Source: an uncultured Bacilli bacterium (GTDB taxonomy: Bacteria; Bacillota_I; Bacilli_A; RF39; UBA660). Taken from it: a stretch of 64,000 nt of DNA. A program made the translations under genes and the position numbers. Position 1 is the stretch's first letter. Every line of letters starts with the position of its first letter. Positions 1 through 8,629 of the stretch are shown in pieces. The DNA lies in contig CAKOPW010000004.1 of assembly GCA_934101115.1 (NCBI GenBank), positions 1 through 64,000 of the forward strand, read 5' to 3'. The notes beneath the pieces are model-generated. The model saw only the letters and a program-made list of their open reading frames with translations, did not search any database and was not told the origin of the DNA.

Positions 1-801
1 GGATATACAATAAGTGGAATAACGACAGGAACAAGTGCAACAGGAAGTCAAACGATAACGATAAACAACAATAACAATACCCAAGGAAGTACATGTACAA
101 TCAAAACAACAGCTTTATGTCCATATAAAGCAGGAGATGTATTCAATTACGGATATACGGGAGGAGTACAAGAGTTTACAGCATCATGTGCAGGAACATA
201 CAAATTAGAAGTATGGGGAGCAGAAGGAGTTGATGATGGTGGACAAGCAGGAAAAGGTGGATACTCTATTGGAACAACAACACTATCCGTGGGTGGAAGC
301 GTTTATATTGCAGTTGGTAAACAAGGAAGCGGATTTAACTCAACAACAGCATATGGAGGCGGAGCCACTCACATTGCCAAAACAAATCGAGGAGCATTAT
401 CAAACTACAATTCATACCGAAATGAAATATATATTGTAGCCGGTGGTGGAGGTGGCGGTAATTATGATTATGGCACATTCGGAACCGGCGGCTCTGGTGG
501 TGGCTATAATGGCGGTAGCACCACATACGATGATGATGAAAGTAATCCTCCACAAAATACTGGTGGTACACAAACGTCATCGGGTAGCTGTTTAAATTAT
601 TCCACTAAAGGTGGAGGATTTGGAACAGGTGGCGGTCAAAGAGGCGGAACAGGTTGGTATGGTGGAGTCGCCGGTGATGGTGGCTGGGGCGCTGGTTCAG
701 GCGGTTCCGGTTACATTGGTGGAGTATCAAATGGTTCAATGCAAAACGGAGTACGTTCAGGAAATGGATATGCAAGAATCACGGTAGTATCTCTAAGCTA
801 A
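1..801 (+). CDS. Glycine-rich surface protein, 3' portion (5' end outside window)
   Basis: The reading frame is open from base 1 to the TAA at 799-801, so only the last 266 codons are visible. The first ~40 residues are Thr/Ser/Gly/Asn-rich and look like the end of a repeat or linker. From about residue 45 there is a domain with a YKLEVWGAEG motif, a VYIAVGKQG strand and long Gly-Gly runs (GGGGGG, GGSGGG), ending in YARITVV. This resembles the glycine-rich domain of the ALK/LTK type that is widespread in gut bacterial surface proteins. Two Cys flank the domain start (C43 and C63 by approximate count). It is presumably extracellular; the signal or anchor lies upstream. A strong terminator follows the stop. 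The family is fairly clear; the function is unknown. Confidence 0.6.
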   Translation, partial: GYTISGITTGTSATGSQTITINNNNNTQGSTCTIKTTALCPYKAGDVFNYGYTGGVQEFTASCAGTYKLEVWGAEGVDDGGQAGKGGYSIGTTTLSVGGSVYIAVGKQGSGFNSTTAYGGGATHIAKTNRGALSNYNSYRNEIYIVAGGGGGGNYDYGTFGTGGSGGGYNGGSTTYDDDESNPPQNTGGTQTSSGSCLNYSTKGGGFGTGGGQRGGTGWYGGVAGDGGWGAGSGGSGYIGGVSNGSMQNGVRSGNGYARITVVSLS

Positions 802-811
802 ATGAAAAGCC

Positions 812-845
812 AAAAGCAAACAATATAAAAGTTTGCTTTTTCTTT
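812..845 (+). terminator. Intrinsic terminator after the glycine-rich gene
   Basis: A perfect 10-bp stem (812-821 with 831-840) around a 9-nt loop is followed by a T-rich tract, 11 bases after the stop codon. Confidence 0.85.
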
Positions 846-868
846 TGAGATAATACTACTTTGTATAA

Positions 869-897
869 TTTACAATAATAAACATTAATGTTATAAT
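869..897 (+). promoter_or_regulatory. Sigma-A promoter of the 921-2855 operon
   Basis: TTTACA at 869-874 and TATAAT at 892-897 are 17 bases apart. The predicted start near 904 leaves a very short leader before the AGG at 909-911. Confidence 0.7.
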
Positions 898-920
898 GGA
901 TTATAGTTAGGATGATGAAA

Positions 921-2438
921 ATGATAAAGTCGGATTTAAAATCATTATTACCAAGCAAATTATGCAATGGAGTAACTAGATGTGAAGGAAATTTATATTC
1001 ATTTTTATACTTTGTTGAAAAATTTGAGTCAGAAAGAATGAATTCAATGACAACTAAAGATTTTGCTGAATATCTTGCTGCTAAATATACAAATCACGTT
1101 ATCATTTGTGACAAAAAAAGATACTGTGATCGAGTAATCAGAGAATTAAAAGAAGCAAATCCAACAGATTTTGAATCTGAAATGATGATAGCTGAGAATG
1201 TTCAAATTGATATAGAGGATTATTTAAGACATATGTTTGAAAATGCCGATGATGAATATTTAATTCCATTTGGAGAGGGAAGAAAAACTTTATATGAAGT
1301 TTATTCTAGTTTAAAAAACAATCTTTATCATGAATTATCATTAGAAGACAAAAAAGAAATAATAGATAGTATGCTAGAAAATATTGACACTGAGATAAAA
1401 AAATCTATAATTGAAGAAGCTGGTATATCATTAGAAGAGTATCTAAAAAATGAAGTACCAACATATATGATAAGTGTTGATCAAATAAGGATAGGAACTG
1501 AAACATATGATTTAATTGACTTTATAAAAAATTTGGTTGATATTCAATATACTCGAAATGAAGAAAAACAAGAACAATTAAATAGAACCAAAGAAAATCC
1601 AGCTTTAGTAACTGAAATAGCAATGGAATTAAATGGTTCATCTGAATTAGAGACAACTCTTGATATTCCAATAATTTTAAGTCAAGGAGAAATAGAAGCT
1701 TTATCAGAAAATCCAGAATATTCCAATCAAGAAAAATATTATGTTAATCAATTAAGAAGACTATCAAATGCAATAATGTCATCATCAACAAAAGAAGATT
1801 TAGATAATCTAAAAAAAGAATTCGAACAATTGAAACTAGAAGCAACTTCTAAGGGATTAAGCAATCAAATCAATATGCTAGCTATGGATATAGAAGCTAA
1901 CTTAATTTCTAAAAGAGAACGAGAAATATATATATTTAAAAATAATGCCGAAGACTATGTTGACGTTATTATGGGAAAAATAGGAGAATTGAAAAAACAA
2001 ATTCAATTAGCAGAAAATGAAGTAGAGTTGAATGAAGCTCAAATAACACTAGATCAATTGGAATATGAAGTAAGTAAACGCTTAATAAGTGACAATGATT
2101 TTGCGGAAGCTCATATCTCATTACAAGAAATAGAAATGATGTTAAAAGAAAAGAAAAATTTGATAAAATTAATACCAAATAATTCAATAATAAATACTTT
2201 GAATGAAAAAATAATTGAGTTAAAAAAGATAATTCTTAATATTGAATATAACGTTAACAAAGCTGAAATTGTTGGATATAGCATAAAGTTTGAATATGCG
2301 AAAGCTGATTTAAAGGAAAACATAGAAAAAGCATATCAAAGTGGACAAATTGATGAAGAAATATATCAAAATTTAATGAAACAAGTAGATAAATTAGCAG
2401 ATTTGGAAAAAGAATCGGCAAAGAAATTAGGGGTGTAG
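921..2438 (+). CDS. Unrecognised coiled-coil protein
   Basis: I do not recognise this 505-residue protein. Three in-frame ATGs lie at 912, 915 and 921; 921 is chosen because AGG at 909-911 then sits 9 bases upstream, whereas it touches the first ATG. The N-terminal ~200 residues are mixed helical with three Cys (a CNGVTRC stretch near the start). From about residue 215 the protein is charged, Glu/Lys/Leu-rich and predicted to form long coiled coils with heptad-like leucines. There is no signal peptide or membrane segment, so it is probably cytoplasmic. It has its own promoter and is followed after 3 bases by a small gene, so the two are co-transcribed. Confidence 0.7.
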   Translation: MIKSDLKSLLPSKLCNGVTRCEGNLYSFLYFVEKFESERMNSMTTKDFAEYLAAKYTNHVIICDKKRYCDRVIRELKEANPTDFESEMMIAENVQIDIEDYLRHMFENADDEYLIPFGEGRKTLYEVYSSLKNNLYHELSLEDKKEIIDSMLENIDTEIKKSIIEEAGISLEEYLKNEVPTYMISVDQIRIGTETYDLIDFIKNLVDIQYTRNEEKQEQLNRTKENPALVTEIAMELNGSSELETTLDIPIILSQGEIEALSENPEYSNQEKYYVNQLRRLSNAIMSSSTKEDLDNLKKEFEQLKLEATSKGLSNQINMLAMDIEANLISKREREIYIFKNNAEDYVDVIMGKIGELKKQIQLAENEVELNEAQITLDQLEYEVSKRLISDNDFAEAHISLQEIEMMLKEKKNLIKLIPNNSIINTLNEKIIELKKIILNIEYNVNKAEIVGYSIKFEYAKADLKENIEKAYQSGQIDEEIYQNLMKQVDKLADLEKESAKKLGV

Positions 2439-2441
2439 ATT

Positions 2442-2855
2442 ATGAATGATGAATACGATGAGTTATACAATATGCTATCATCAGATCGTGAAGAAATTAA
2501 CAAAATAAAAGATACATTTAAAGAAGACATCACTTATTATTTATCTAAAATAAAAAATTATCAAGTGAACACCATTGACATAACGAGTGAATATGATTTA
2601 GAAAATAATTATGATCAATTTAAAAATAGTGATATTCAAATGAAGTATGATTTAAATAAGGAATGTATTGATTATAAAATTACGATGCTATTAAAATATA
2701 TGGACGATTTAAAAATTGAAAGAAGATTTCTTGAATTTAAGAGAAGTAAAGAAGATATGTTGAATAAAAATGAATATCAAGAATATTTAAGAAATGACAT
2801 TTTCCGTAATGATTTAATAACTAAGTGGTATAAAGAATTTGAAACTACTGAATAA
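2442..2855 (+). CDS. Unrecognised small charged protein
   Basis: The product has 137 residues, is very rich in Asp/Glu/Lys/Asn/Tyr, and has no signal peptide, membrane segment or Cys pair. It is likely a soluble helical protein. AGGGGTG at 2429-2435 gives a good ribosome-binding site. It begins 3 bases after the upstream coiled-coil gene and ends at a bidirectional terminator, so the pair forms a complete operon, and a physical partnership is a reasonable guess. No known family is recognised. Confidence 0.65.
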   Translation: MNDEYDELYNMLSSDREEINKIKDTFKEDITYYLSKIKNYQVNTIDITSEYDLENNYDQFKNSDIQMKYDLNKECIDYKITMLLKYMDDLKIERRFLEFKRSKEDMLNKNEYQEYLRNDIFRNDLITKWYKEFETTE

Positions 2856-2885
2856 AAAAATGTTTACAACGACGTAAACATTTTT
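2856..2885. terminator. Bidirectional terminator between convergent genes
   Basis: A 12-bp perfect stem (2856-2867 with 2874-2885) around AACGAC has A and T runs on its outer sides, so it can terminate the plus-strand operon and the minus-strand lysozyme gene, whose stop codon overlaps it. Confidence 0.85.
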
Positions 2886-4089
2886 ATTTTGTATAATAAA
2901 CATCCAAATCAACATCAGAACTTATACCATCAATCTCGCCTATTTGAGAAAATTGCCACATTATATAATCATTTGAATAGTTAGTCTTTTCAGTATAATG
3001 TGCTAACCATACAGGATAGTCACCTTTATCAATCCACATATTTTCTAAATAATATTTTGAACCGTATAGCATAGCTTTATATCCATGCTCTTCTATGTAA
3101 TTTGCAAAAGTTAAGTAAGCACTTGAAAGATCATATAAACTTATTTCATATTCTCTTATATATTGCCAGTTTTCCCAGTCAAAAGCAATCGGAAAATCTA
3201 ACTCAGTGCCGTTTAAAGTTTTTATAACCCACTCAGCTTGCTCCTTAGCTATTTTATCATTTACAGCTGTTGAATATAAATAAACACCAACTTTTAATCC
3301 TGCTTTTTTAGCATTTTCAATATTTTTTAAATAATAAGAATCTATGGATAATTCTTTTTTAAACCCTGATTGTACTCCAATTCTCATCATAACAAATTCA
3401 CAACCAGCATTTTTTACTTTTTCATAATCAATATCGCCTTGATATCTCGAAACATCTATTCCTATAAGAGTATTATCATTTTTAAAATTTGCTATTGCAT
3501 CACTGAAGTTATATCTTTTTTTCACAATTGGTGTTGAAGGCTTTGTTGTTGTAGGAGTTGTACTAGTTTGCTCTTTAACGATAAGAGTCAATTTTTTAGA
3601 AATTGTATTGTTAGATGAATCTTTTATAATATATTTTAAATCATAATTACCAACTTTTGATAAATCATATTCACCCTCAATATCACAAGTAGGTTTTTTA
3701 TCATAGTTATCAACAAATACAGCTTTATCACAAGGATTATAATTTGAATTCAAAATAGCAGTTTGAGTTGATGGAACATTTATAAGTATCGGAGAAACTC
3801 CATCAATAATTGTATAATTTATATTTTTTTTATATGTCTTGTTATCGTGTTTATACTTAATAAGAATACTATTTTCTCCTAAGTTTTTTGTATCAATTAA
3901 ATCGTTTTCATCTAATAGTTCAATATTTTCATCATTTATTAAACTTTTTATAGTTACTTTATCATATACGTTAAAGGTATTTTCTCCTAAACTAATATCA
4001 TAATTTTTTTCTTCAGAAATTCCTATATCCTTAACTTTTGAGCACGAGCAAACAAGTAAAGACAAAATAATAATTAGTATTTTTTTCAC
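2884..4089 (-). CDS. GH25 lysozyme-like lipoprotein with Ig-like domain
   Basis: This is a peptidoglycan muramidase candidate displayed on the cell surface. The GTG at 4089 is chosen over the one at 4098 because AGGAAG (4104-4099) is then 9 bases upstream instead of adjacent. A hydrophobic N-terminus ends in a lipobox-like VCSC at about residue 16. An Ig-like/DUF5011-type region (PLILINV to LIVK, about 100-172) follows, then a Thr/Pro/Lys linker, then a glycoside hydrolase family 25 domain to the C-terminus. The GH25 hallmarks IGIDVSRYQG and the acidic FDWEN motif (Asp and Glu near 304-306) are present, so it may be active. The substrate is inferred from the family. It may serve in cell-wall remodelling. 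Confidence 0.85.
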   Translation of the reverse strand: MKKILIIILSLLVCSCSKVKDIGISEEKNYDISLGENTFNVYDKVTIKSLINDENIELLDENDLIDTKNLGENSILIKYKHDNKTYKKNINYTIIDGVSPILINVPSTQTAILNSNYNPCDKAVFVDNYDKKPTCDIEGEYDLSKVGNYDLKYIIKDSSNNTISKKLTLIVKEQTSTTPTTTKPSTPIVKKRYNFSDAIANFKNDNTLIGIDVSRYQGDIDYEKVKNAGCEFVMMRIGVQSGFKKELSIDSYYLKNIENAKKAGLKVGVYLYSTAVNDKIAKEQAEWVIKTLNGTELDFPIAFDWENWQYIREYEISLYDLSSAYLTFANYIEEHGYKAMLYGSKYYLENMWIDKGDYPVWLAHYTEKTNYSNDYIMWQFSQIGEIDGISSDVDLDVYYTK

Positions 4090-4170
4090 TGCTATCACTT
4101 CCTGTTTACTATTATATTATAAAACACTAAATTATGGTATAATTAATTTTAAAGCAAGGAATGATTGACA

Positions 4171-4716
4171 ATGCAATATAAAGAACAAACAATAATTTGC
4201 CCCAAATGTAATAAAAACATCAAAATAAAAATGCTTGAGCAAATAGATAAAAGTAAGTTTAAAGATGTAATTTCAAGAAAAATTTTTAAATTTAAATGTG
4301 TTTATTGCAAAAATGAAGTTATAATTGATTATCCAACTATATTTATTGGAGATAACTTTGAAGTATGCTATAAAATGACAAAGAAAAAAAATAATAAGAC
4401 ATACTTAAGAGTATGTAATGATTTTGATGATTTTAAAGAGAAGATATTGATATTTTCAGCTAACTTAGATGACATCGCAATAGAATTTGTAAAAGATTAT
4501 TTAAGAAGAGCAATTAATGAAAAAAATATTGATATTCGTTTTGATTCAAAGGATGAAGAAAATATTATATTTTACATAATGGAAAAAAACGAATACGTTG
4601 GTTTTCAAATTGAACAATATATGCAACTAATCAATCATTCAAAAATAAAAAGCATAAAGAATTTTAAAGATATTAATCATACAAATTATTTAAAATATAT
4701 AAAGGTGAGTATATGA
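4171..4716 (+). CDS. CpXC-domain zinc-ribbon protein
   Basis: About 181 residues. The N-terminus carries CPKC and, ~30 residues later, CVYC within an FKFKCVYCKNEV context, which matches the CpXC domain, a four-Cys zinc ribbon of unknown function. The rest is charged and has no membrane segment. The ATG at 4171 is preferred; AAGGA at 4156-4160 is 10 bases upstream, while a TTG at 4165 would be only 4 bases from it. It overlaps the ABC-F gene by 4 bases (ATGA), implying translational coupling. A shared translation-related role is only a guess from this coupling. Confidence 0.7.
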   Translation: MQYKEQTIICPKCNKNIKIKMLEQIDKSKFKDVISRKIFKFKCVYCKNEVIIDYPTIFIGDNFEVCYKMTKKKNNKTYLRVCNDFDDFKEKILIFSANLDDIAIEFVKDYLRRAINEKNIDIRFDSKDEENIIFYIMEKNEYVGFQIEQYMQLINHSKIKSIKNFKDINHTNYLKYIKVSI

Positions 4717-6590
4717 ATATAGTAATTAGAAATGCTGCTATCACTTTAAATGGAAATGACATATTAACTTATATTAATTTTGATATAAATGAAAAATCAA
4801 AAATTGGTATAGTCGGGGAAAACGGAGCAGGAAAAACAACTTTATTAAGAGCAATTATTGACAATGAACTTTTTTCAGAAGGAACTGGAACAGAAAAATT
4901 TCAAATAATAAAGAATGGTTCATTTAAGATAGGTTATTTAAGTCAAATAAGCATCAACGACAATAAAAGATTAATTGATGTTATATTAGAATCATTTAGT
5001 GAAATAATTGATATAGAAAGAAAGTTACAAAAGATTGAAAGTGGATTGTCAACAAATGATGTAGAAAAATATGACGAGTTATTAAATAAATATAAAAATC
5101 TAGGTGGTTACACATATAAAAAAGAATATGAACTAATGTTAACAAAGTTTGGCTTTGTTGAAAGTGATAAAGAAAAATATGTAAGAGACTTTTCTGGAGG
5201 AGAAAAGACTAAAATTGCATTTATTAAATTGCTATTATCAAAACCAGATCTATTGATATTAGATGAACCTACAAATAATTTAGATATGGAAACTGTCGAA
5301 TGGTTAGAGGAATACTTATCAAAATATAAAAAAGCTTTGATAGTTGTCAGTCATGATCGAATGTTTTTAAATAGAATTGTTGATACAATCTATGATATAG
5401 ATTATGGTGAAGTTGTAAAATATGTTGGAAACTATGATTATTTTGAAAAACAAAAAAAATTAAATTATGAAAAATTGAAAAAAGAATATGAGTTTCAACA
5501 AAAAGAAATTAAAAGATTAACCGATATTTATGAAAGATTTAGAAATAAACCATCTAAAGCAAGCATGGCTTTATCAAAATTAAAACAAATTGAAAAAATG
5601 GATATTATCGAAGAACCTAACAATATCAATAAGTCGACATTAAAAATAAATTATAATGACTTTGTTGCATCAAGTAAAAAAATTCTTCAAATGAATAATC
5701 TTGAAGTAGGATATGATAAACCTTTATTTAAAGTGAATTTTGATGTTGAAAAAGGTGATAAGGTTGCAATTCTAGGGCGCAACGGATGCGGAAAATCAAC
5801 ACTTATGAAAACTATTACAGGAAAACTTACTCCTATTTCTGGTGAAATTAGTTATGGGCTCCATGTTAATCCCGGATATTTTGATCAAACATTAAGCTTT
5901 TCTGATGAAAATCTATCAATTATAGATGAGTTTAAGAAAAATCATCCTTCATTATTAGAACAAGAGGTACGATCATATTTAGCGTTGTTTTTATTTAGAG
6001 GAGAAGATGTATTTAAAAAAATTAGTGTTTTAAGTGGAGGTGAAAAGGCTAGATTAAAATTGTCTATTCTGTTTGCATATAAACCTAATTTACTTATTTT
6101 AGATGAGGTTACAAATCACATTGATATGAAAACTAAGGAATACTTAGAACAAATTTTAGCAAATTATCAAGGAACCATTATTTTTATTTCACATGATAGG
6201 TATTTTGTTAAAAAATTAGCAACTAAATTAATTATTATTAAGGATAATAATGTTACTTATTTTGATGGTTCATATGATACATATCTAGAAAAAAATGTTA
6301 AAATTGAATCTGAAAGTGAAACAAAGGTATCTATTTCTAAGGCTGCGGAGCCAAAAAATAAACAAAAAAATAATGACAGGGAAATTAGAAAAGAAATAAA
6401 CAAACTAGAAAACGAAATTGCTAAATTAGAATTAAAAATAGAAGAACTGAAACAAAGTACCTTTATTGAAGATAATTATTCTGACTTTAATAAAATGAAA
6501 ACTATTACTGAAAAAATAGAAAATTTAAATTCAGAATTAAATGAAAAAATGAAACATTGGGAAGAATTATTTTCTATTATTGATAAATAA
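4713..6590 (+). CDS. ABC-F family ATPase (YdiF-like)
   Basis: 625 residues with two ABC domains and no membrane domain, the ABC-F layout. Domain 1 has Walker A GENGAGKTT (35-43), signature FSGGEKTK near 160 and Walker B LLILDEPTN. Domain 2 has Walker A GRNGCGKST near 354, signature LSGGEKARL near 440 and Walker B LLILDEVTNHID, where Val replaces the usual Pro. The interdomain linker contains the typical RFRNKPSKASMA stretch. A C-terminal coiled coil (about 545-615) resembles YdiF/Uup proteins. ABC-F proteins act on the ribosomal E site; this one could be housekeeping or antibiotic-protective, which sequence alone does not decide. It is translationally coupled to the CpXC gene. Confidence 0.9.
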   Translation: MNIVIRNAAITLNGNDILTYINFDINEKSKIGIVGENGAGKTTLLRAIIDNELFSEGTGTEKFQIIKNGSFKIGYLSQISINDNKRLIDVILESFSEIIDIERKLQKIESGLSTNDVEKYDELLNKYKNLGGYTYKKEYELMLTKFGFVESDKEKYVRDFSGGEKTKIAFIKLLLSKPDLLILDEPTNNLDMETVEWLEEYLSKYKKALIVVSHDRMFLNRIVDTIYDIDYGEVVKYVGNYDYFEKQKKLNYEKLKKEYEFQQKEIKRLTDIYERFRNKPSKASMALSKLKQIEKMDIIEEPNNINKSTLKINYNDFVASSKKILQMNNLEVGYDKPLFKVNFDVEKGDKVAILGRNGCGKSTLMKTITGKLTPISGEISYGLHVNPGYFDQTLSFSDENLSIIDEFKKNHPSLLEQEVRSYLALFLFRGEDVFKKISVLSGGEKARLKLSILFAYKPNLLILDEVTNHIDMKTKEYLEQILANYQGTIIFISHDRYFVKKLATKLIIIKDNNVTYFDGSYDTYLEKNVKIESESETKVSISKAAEPKNKQKNNDREIRKEINKLENEIAKLELKIEELKQSTFIEDNYSDFNKMKTITEKIENLNSELNEKMKHWEELFSIIDK

Positions 6591-6619
6591 AAAATACTGA
6601 CAAATTAATCAGTATTTTT
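6590..6619. terminator. Bidirectional terminator
   Basis: An 11-bp perfect stem (6590-6600 with 6609-6619) around an 8-nt loop has A/T runs on both sides and lies between the convergent ABC-F and coat-protein genes. Confidence 0.85.
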
Positions 6620-6624
6620 AATTT

Positions 6625-6873
6625 TTAGTTATCACTTTTTAACTTTGTAACTATTTTTGCAATATCAGTTTTTTTTACATTAGCTATTTTATATATATTT
6701 TGATTAGTAAGCTCTTTATATATATTTTCCTGCATCTCTAATAAACTATTTAAGGAATTCTTAAATAACTTTAACACTTTTTCATTGCTGGATTCAATGG
6801 CACCGTTCAATGTAAGTGTTATAACTGATTTTGTTAAAGTTAAAATGTTTTCCATTGTGTATTTATCATTCAT
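6625..6873 (-). CDS. CotF-type spore coat family protein
   Basis: 82 residues from the ATG at 6873. The sequence MENILTLTKSVITLTLNG followed by AIESSNEKVLKLFKNSLN and MQENIYKELTNQN matches the CotF coat family, where this helical bundle packs into the coat of endospores. GGAAGG upstream (6888-6883) fits this start rather than the ATG at 6879. The start codon overlaps the stop of the preceding gene by one base (TAATG), so the two are translationally coupled. Family assignment is good; the role in sporulation is inferred. Confidence 0.8.
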   Translation of the reverse strand: MNDKYTMENILTLTKSVITLTLNGAIESSNEKVLKLFKNSLNSLLEMQENIYKELTNQNIYKIANVKKTDIAKIVTKLKSDN

Positions 6874-7058
6874 TAGCATTCACCTTCCATTAGCTTTAAT
6901 GTTTCCTTCATTATTTTCTCATGTTCATTAAGTTGACAATTTATAAGTTTTTCAAATTCTTCATCTTCGATGTCTTCTAATGAATTAAGAAGAACTTCTT
7001 TTATAAGCAATTCGTGATTATAAAAATCTTCAATATAATTTAATTCTTTTTGTGTCAT
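6873..7058 (-). CDS. Small helical partner of the CotF-type protein
   Basis: 61 residues, acidic and helical, with the pattern NYIEDFYNHELLIKEVLLNS and QLNEHEKIMKETLK. Short proteins of this kind commonly precede CotF-type genes and resemble the first half of the coat F domain. GGAGG at 7070-7066 is 7 bases from the ATG at 7058, while it abuts the alternative ATG at 7064. It is first in a two-gene operon coupled to the CotF-type gene. It is probably a coat or spore-associated component; the function is not known. Confidence 0.7.
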   Translation of the reverse strand: MTQKELNYIEDFYNHELLIKEVLLNSLEDIEDEEFEKLINCQLNEHEKIMKETLKLMEGEC

Positions 7059-7097
7059 ATTCATCCCTCCATAATATTATGGTGTACTTTATTGATA

Positions 7098-7126
7098 TTT
7101 ATATGCATAAAATTACATGGTATAAT
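7098..7126 (+). promoter_or_regulatory. Extended -10 promoter of the CDF transporter gene
   Basis: TATAAT at 7121-7126 is preceded by TGG (a TGn extended -10), with TTTATA at 7098-7103, 17 bases upstream. Confidence 0.6.
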
Positions 7127-7146
7127 AAAAAAACAAGGTGATAATA

Positions 7147-8019
7147 ATGAACAGATATAAGGATACAAATTTAGCAAGTTTATTAGGTATTGTTGGTAAT
7201 ATAATACTATTAACAATGAAATTAATTGTAAGTATAATTAGTAAATCACAAGCTATGTTATCAGATACATTGAATTCAGCAGGTGATATTGTTTCATCAG
7301 CAATGACTTTCTTTGGTAATAAAATAGCCTGCAAAAAAGCTGATGAAGATCATAATTTAGGTCATGGTAAAGCCGAATATATTTTTTCATTATTAATTAG
7401 CATCATTATGCTATATTTTTCTATACAAGTAATATTTTCTTCAATAAAATCATTGTTTATAAGTAAAGAATATACTTTCTCAATTTATCTAATAGTTGTG
7501 TGTATACTGACCATAATAATAAAATTTTTTCTGTATATTTATACTAATAATATTGCTAAAAAATATCATAGTTTATTAGTTCAAGCAAACGCTAATGACC
7601 ATCGAAATGATTGCATTTTAACAACATTTAATTTAATAGCAAGCGTATTTGGATACTACGGAATTACTTTTGTTGATTCTATTGTAGGAATAATGGTTTC
7701 TACATGGATAATGTTTGTTGCTATAAAATTATTTAAAGATGCATATGATATTTTAATGGATAAGGGAATAGACGACAATTTAAGAAAAAAAATCACTGAA
7801 ATAGTAAAAAAACATGATGAAATTGAAAAATTTAACCATTTAAATTCTACACCTGTTGGGTATCAATATCAAATATCTATAACAATATTTGTAGATGGAA
7901 ATTTAACAACATTTCAAAGCCATGAGATAGCCAATAATCTTGAAAAAGAAATTACAAATTTAGATGAAATATATTTAACTGTTGTACATGTAAATCCGGT
8001 AAGTCAAAATGTAAAATAG
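7147..8019 (+). CDS. Cation diffusion facilitator family transporter
   Basis: 290 residues, with several membrane helices in the first ~200 and a soluble C-terminal domain. The family hallmarks are LSDTLNSAGDI in helix 2 (metal-site Asp residues) and HNLGHGKAEY after it, with a second HxxxD-type site, NDHRND, in helix 5. These are the CDF/ZT family features, so it should export Zn2+, Mn2+ or Fe2+ in exchange for protons; the metal cannot be told. The ATG at 7147 is chosen over the upstream GTG because AAGGTG at 7135-7140 is then 6 bases away. It has its own extended -10 promoter. Confidence 0.9.
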   Translation: MNRYKDTNLASLLGIVGNIILLTMKLIVSIISKSQAMLSDTLNSAGDIVSSAMTFFGNKIACKKADEDHNLGHGKAEYIFSLLISIIMLYFSIQVIFSSIKSLFISKEYTFSIYLIVVCILTIIIKFFLYIYTNNIAKKYHSLLVQANANDHRNDCILTTFNLIASVFGYYGITFVDSIVGIMVSTWIMFVAIKLFKDAYDILMDKGIDDNLRKKITEIVKKHDEIEKFNHLNSTPVGYQYQISITIFVDGNLTTFQSHEIANNLEKEITNLDEIYLTVVHVNPVSQNVK

Positions 8020-8040
8020 TATGTTAATTCGTAGTTATTA

Positions 8041-8069
8041 TTGTAGAAGAAAGCTTATTTTGTTAAAAT
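8041..8069 (+). promoter_or_regulatory. Promoter of the thioredoxin-like membrane protein gene
   Basis: TTGTAG at 8041-8046 and TAAAAT at 8064-8069 are 17 bases apart; TGT precedes the -10 (extended -10). Confidence 0.55.
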
Positions 8070-8088
8070 ATAATTAGAAGGTGAATTC

Positions 8089-8601
8089 ATGAAGAACAAA
8101 AAAAATAGGATTAAAAATCATTATATACTAATATTGGGTGTATGCGTTCTTATTGGATGCGCAATATTTTCAGCAGTAAGCGTTTTTAATAAAGTTGAAA
8201 AAGATGATGTTAACAAAAGTCCGTTAGCTACAAATGAAATTTTATATACGGACATTAAAAATGCTTTAAAAGAGATTAATGCTGATACTTTTTTAGTAAT
8301 TAGTTACACCGGTGATATTCAAGTTCATAAAAACGAAAAAGAAATAGAGAAATATTTGAAAAAAATAAATTTATTAGATAATGTTATGTACCTTGACATG
8401 AAAGAATATATAAATGATGAAAATTGCTTGACTAATTTAAATAAAATTTTAGGTTTAAAGAATGATGAGGAGGTGCGCACACTTCCTGCTGTAGTTTTCT
8501 ATAAAAATGGTATTGTTGAATCTGTAAGTAATTCAACAAATGGCAATCTAGAAAAAAGTATTTTTAAAAATTATATAGATCAAAATGGATTAGCAAGTTA
8601 A
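8089..8601 (+). CDS. Membrane-anchored thioredoxin-fold protein lacking CxxC
   Basis: 170 residues. A basic N-terminus is followed by one membrane segment (about 13-34), so the rest probably lies outside the cell. Residues ~60-160 carry a thioredoxin-like pattern: TFLVISYTGD as the strand where CxxC would follow, and LPAVVFYKNGIV as the cis-Pro region. The only Cys after the membrane segment is a single one near 125, so it cannot be a conventional disulfide oxidoreductase. It may be a binding or structural thioredoxin fold. It has its own promoter and a small terminator overlapping its stop. Confidence 0.65.
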   Translation: MKNKKNRIKNHYILILGVCVLIGCAIFSAVSVFNKVEKDDVNKSPLATNEILYTDIKNALKEINADTFLVISYTGDIQVHKNEKEIEKYLKKINLLDNVMYLDMKEYINDENCLTNLNKILGLKNDEEVRTLPAVVFYKNGIVESVSNSTNGNLEKSIFKNYIDQNGLAS

Positions 8602-8613
8602 TACTTGCTTTTT
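8592..8613 (+). terminator. Short intrinsic terminator overlapping a stop codon
   Basis: A 7-bp stem AGCAAGT/ACTTGCT (8592-8598 with 8603-8609), TAAT loop and a five-T run. The loop starts with the stop codon, and the trmL ribosome-binding site follows directly, so termination may be partial. Confidence 0.6.
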
Positions 8614-8629
8614 ATAAGGAGTGATAGAA

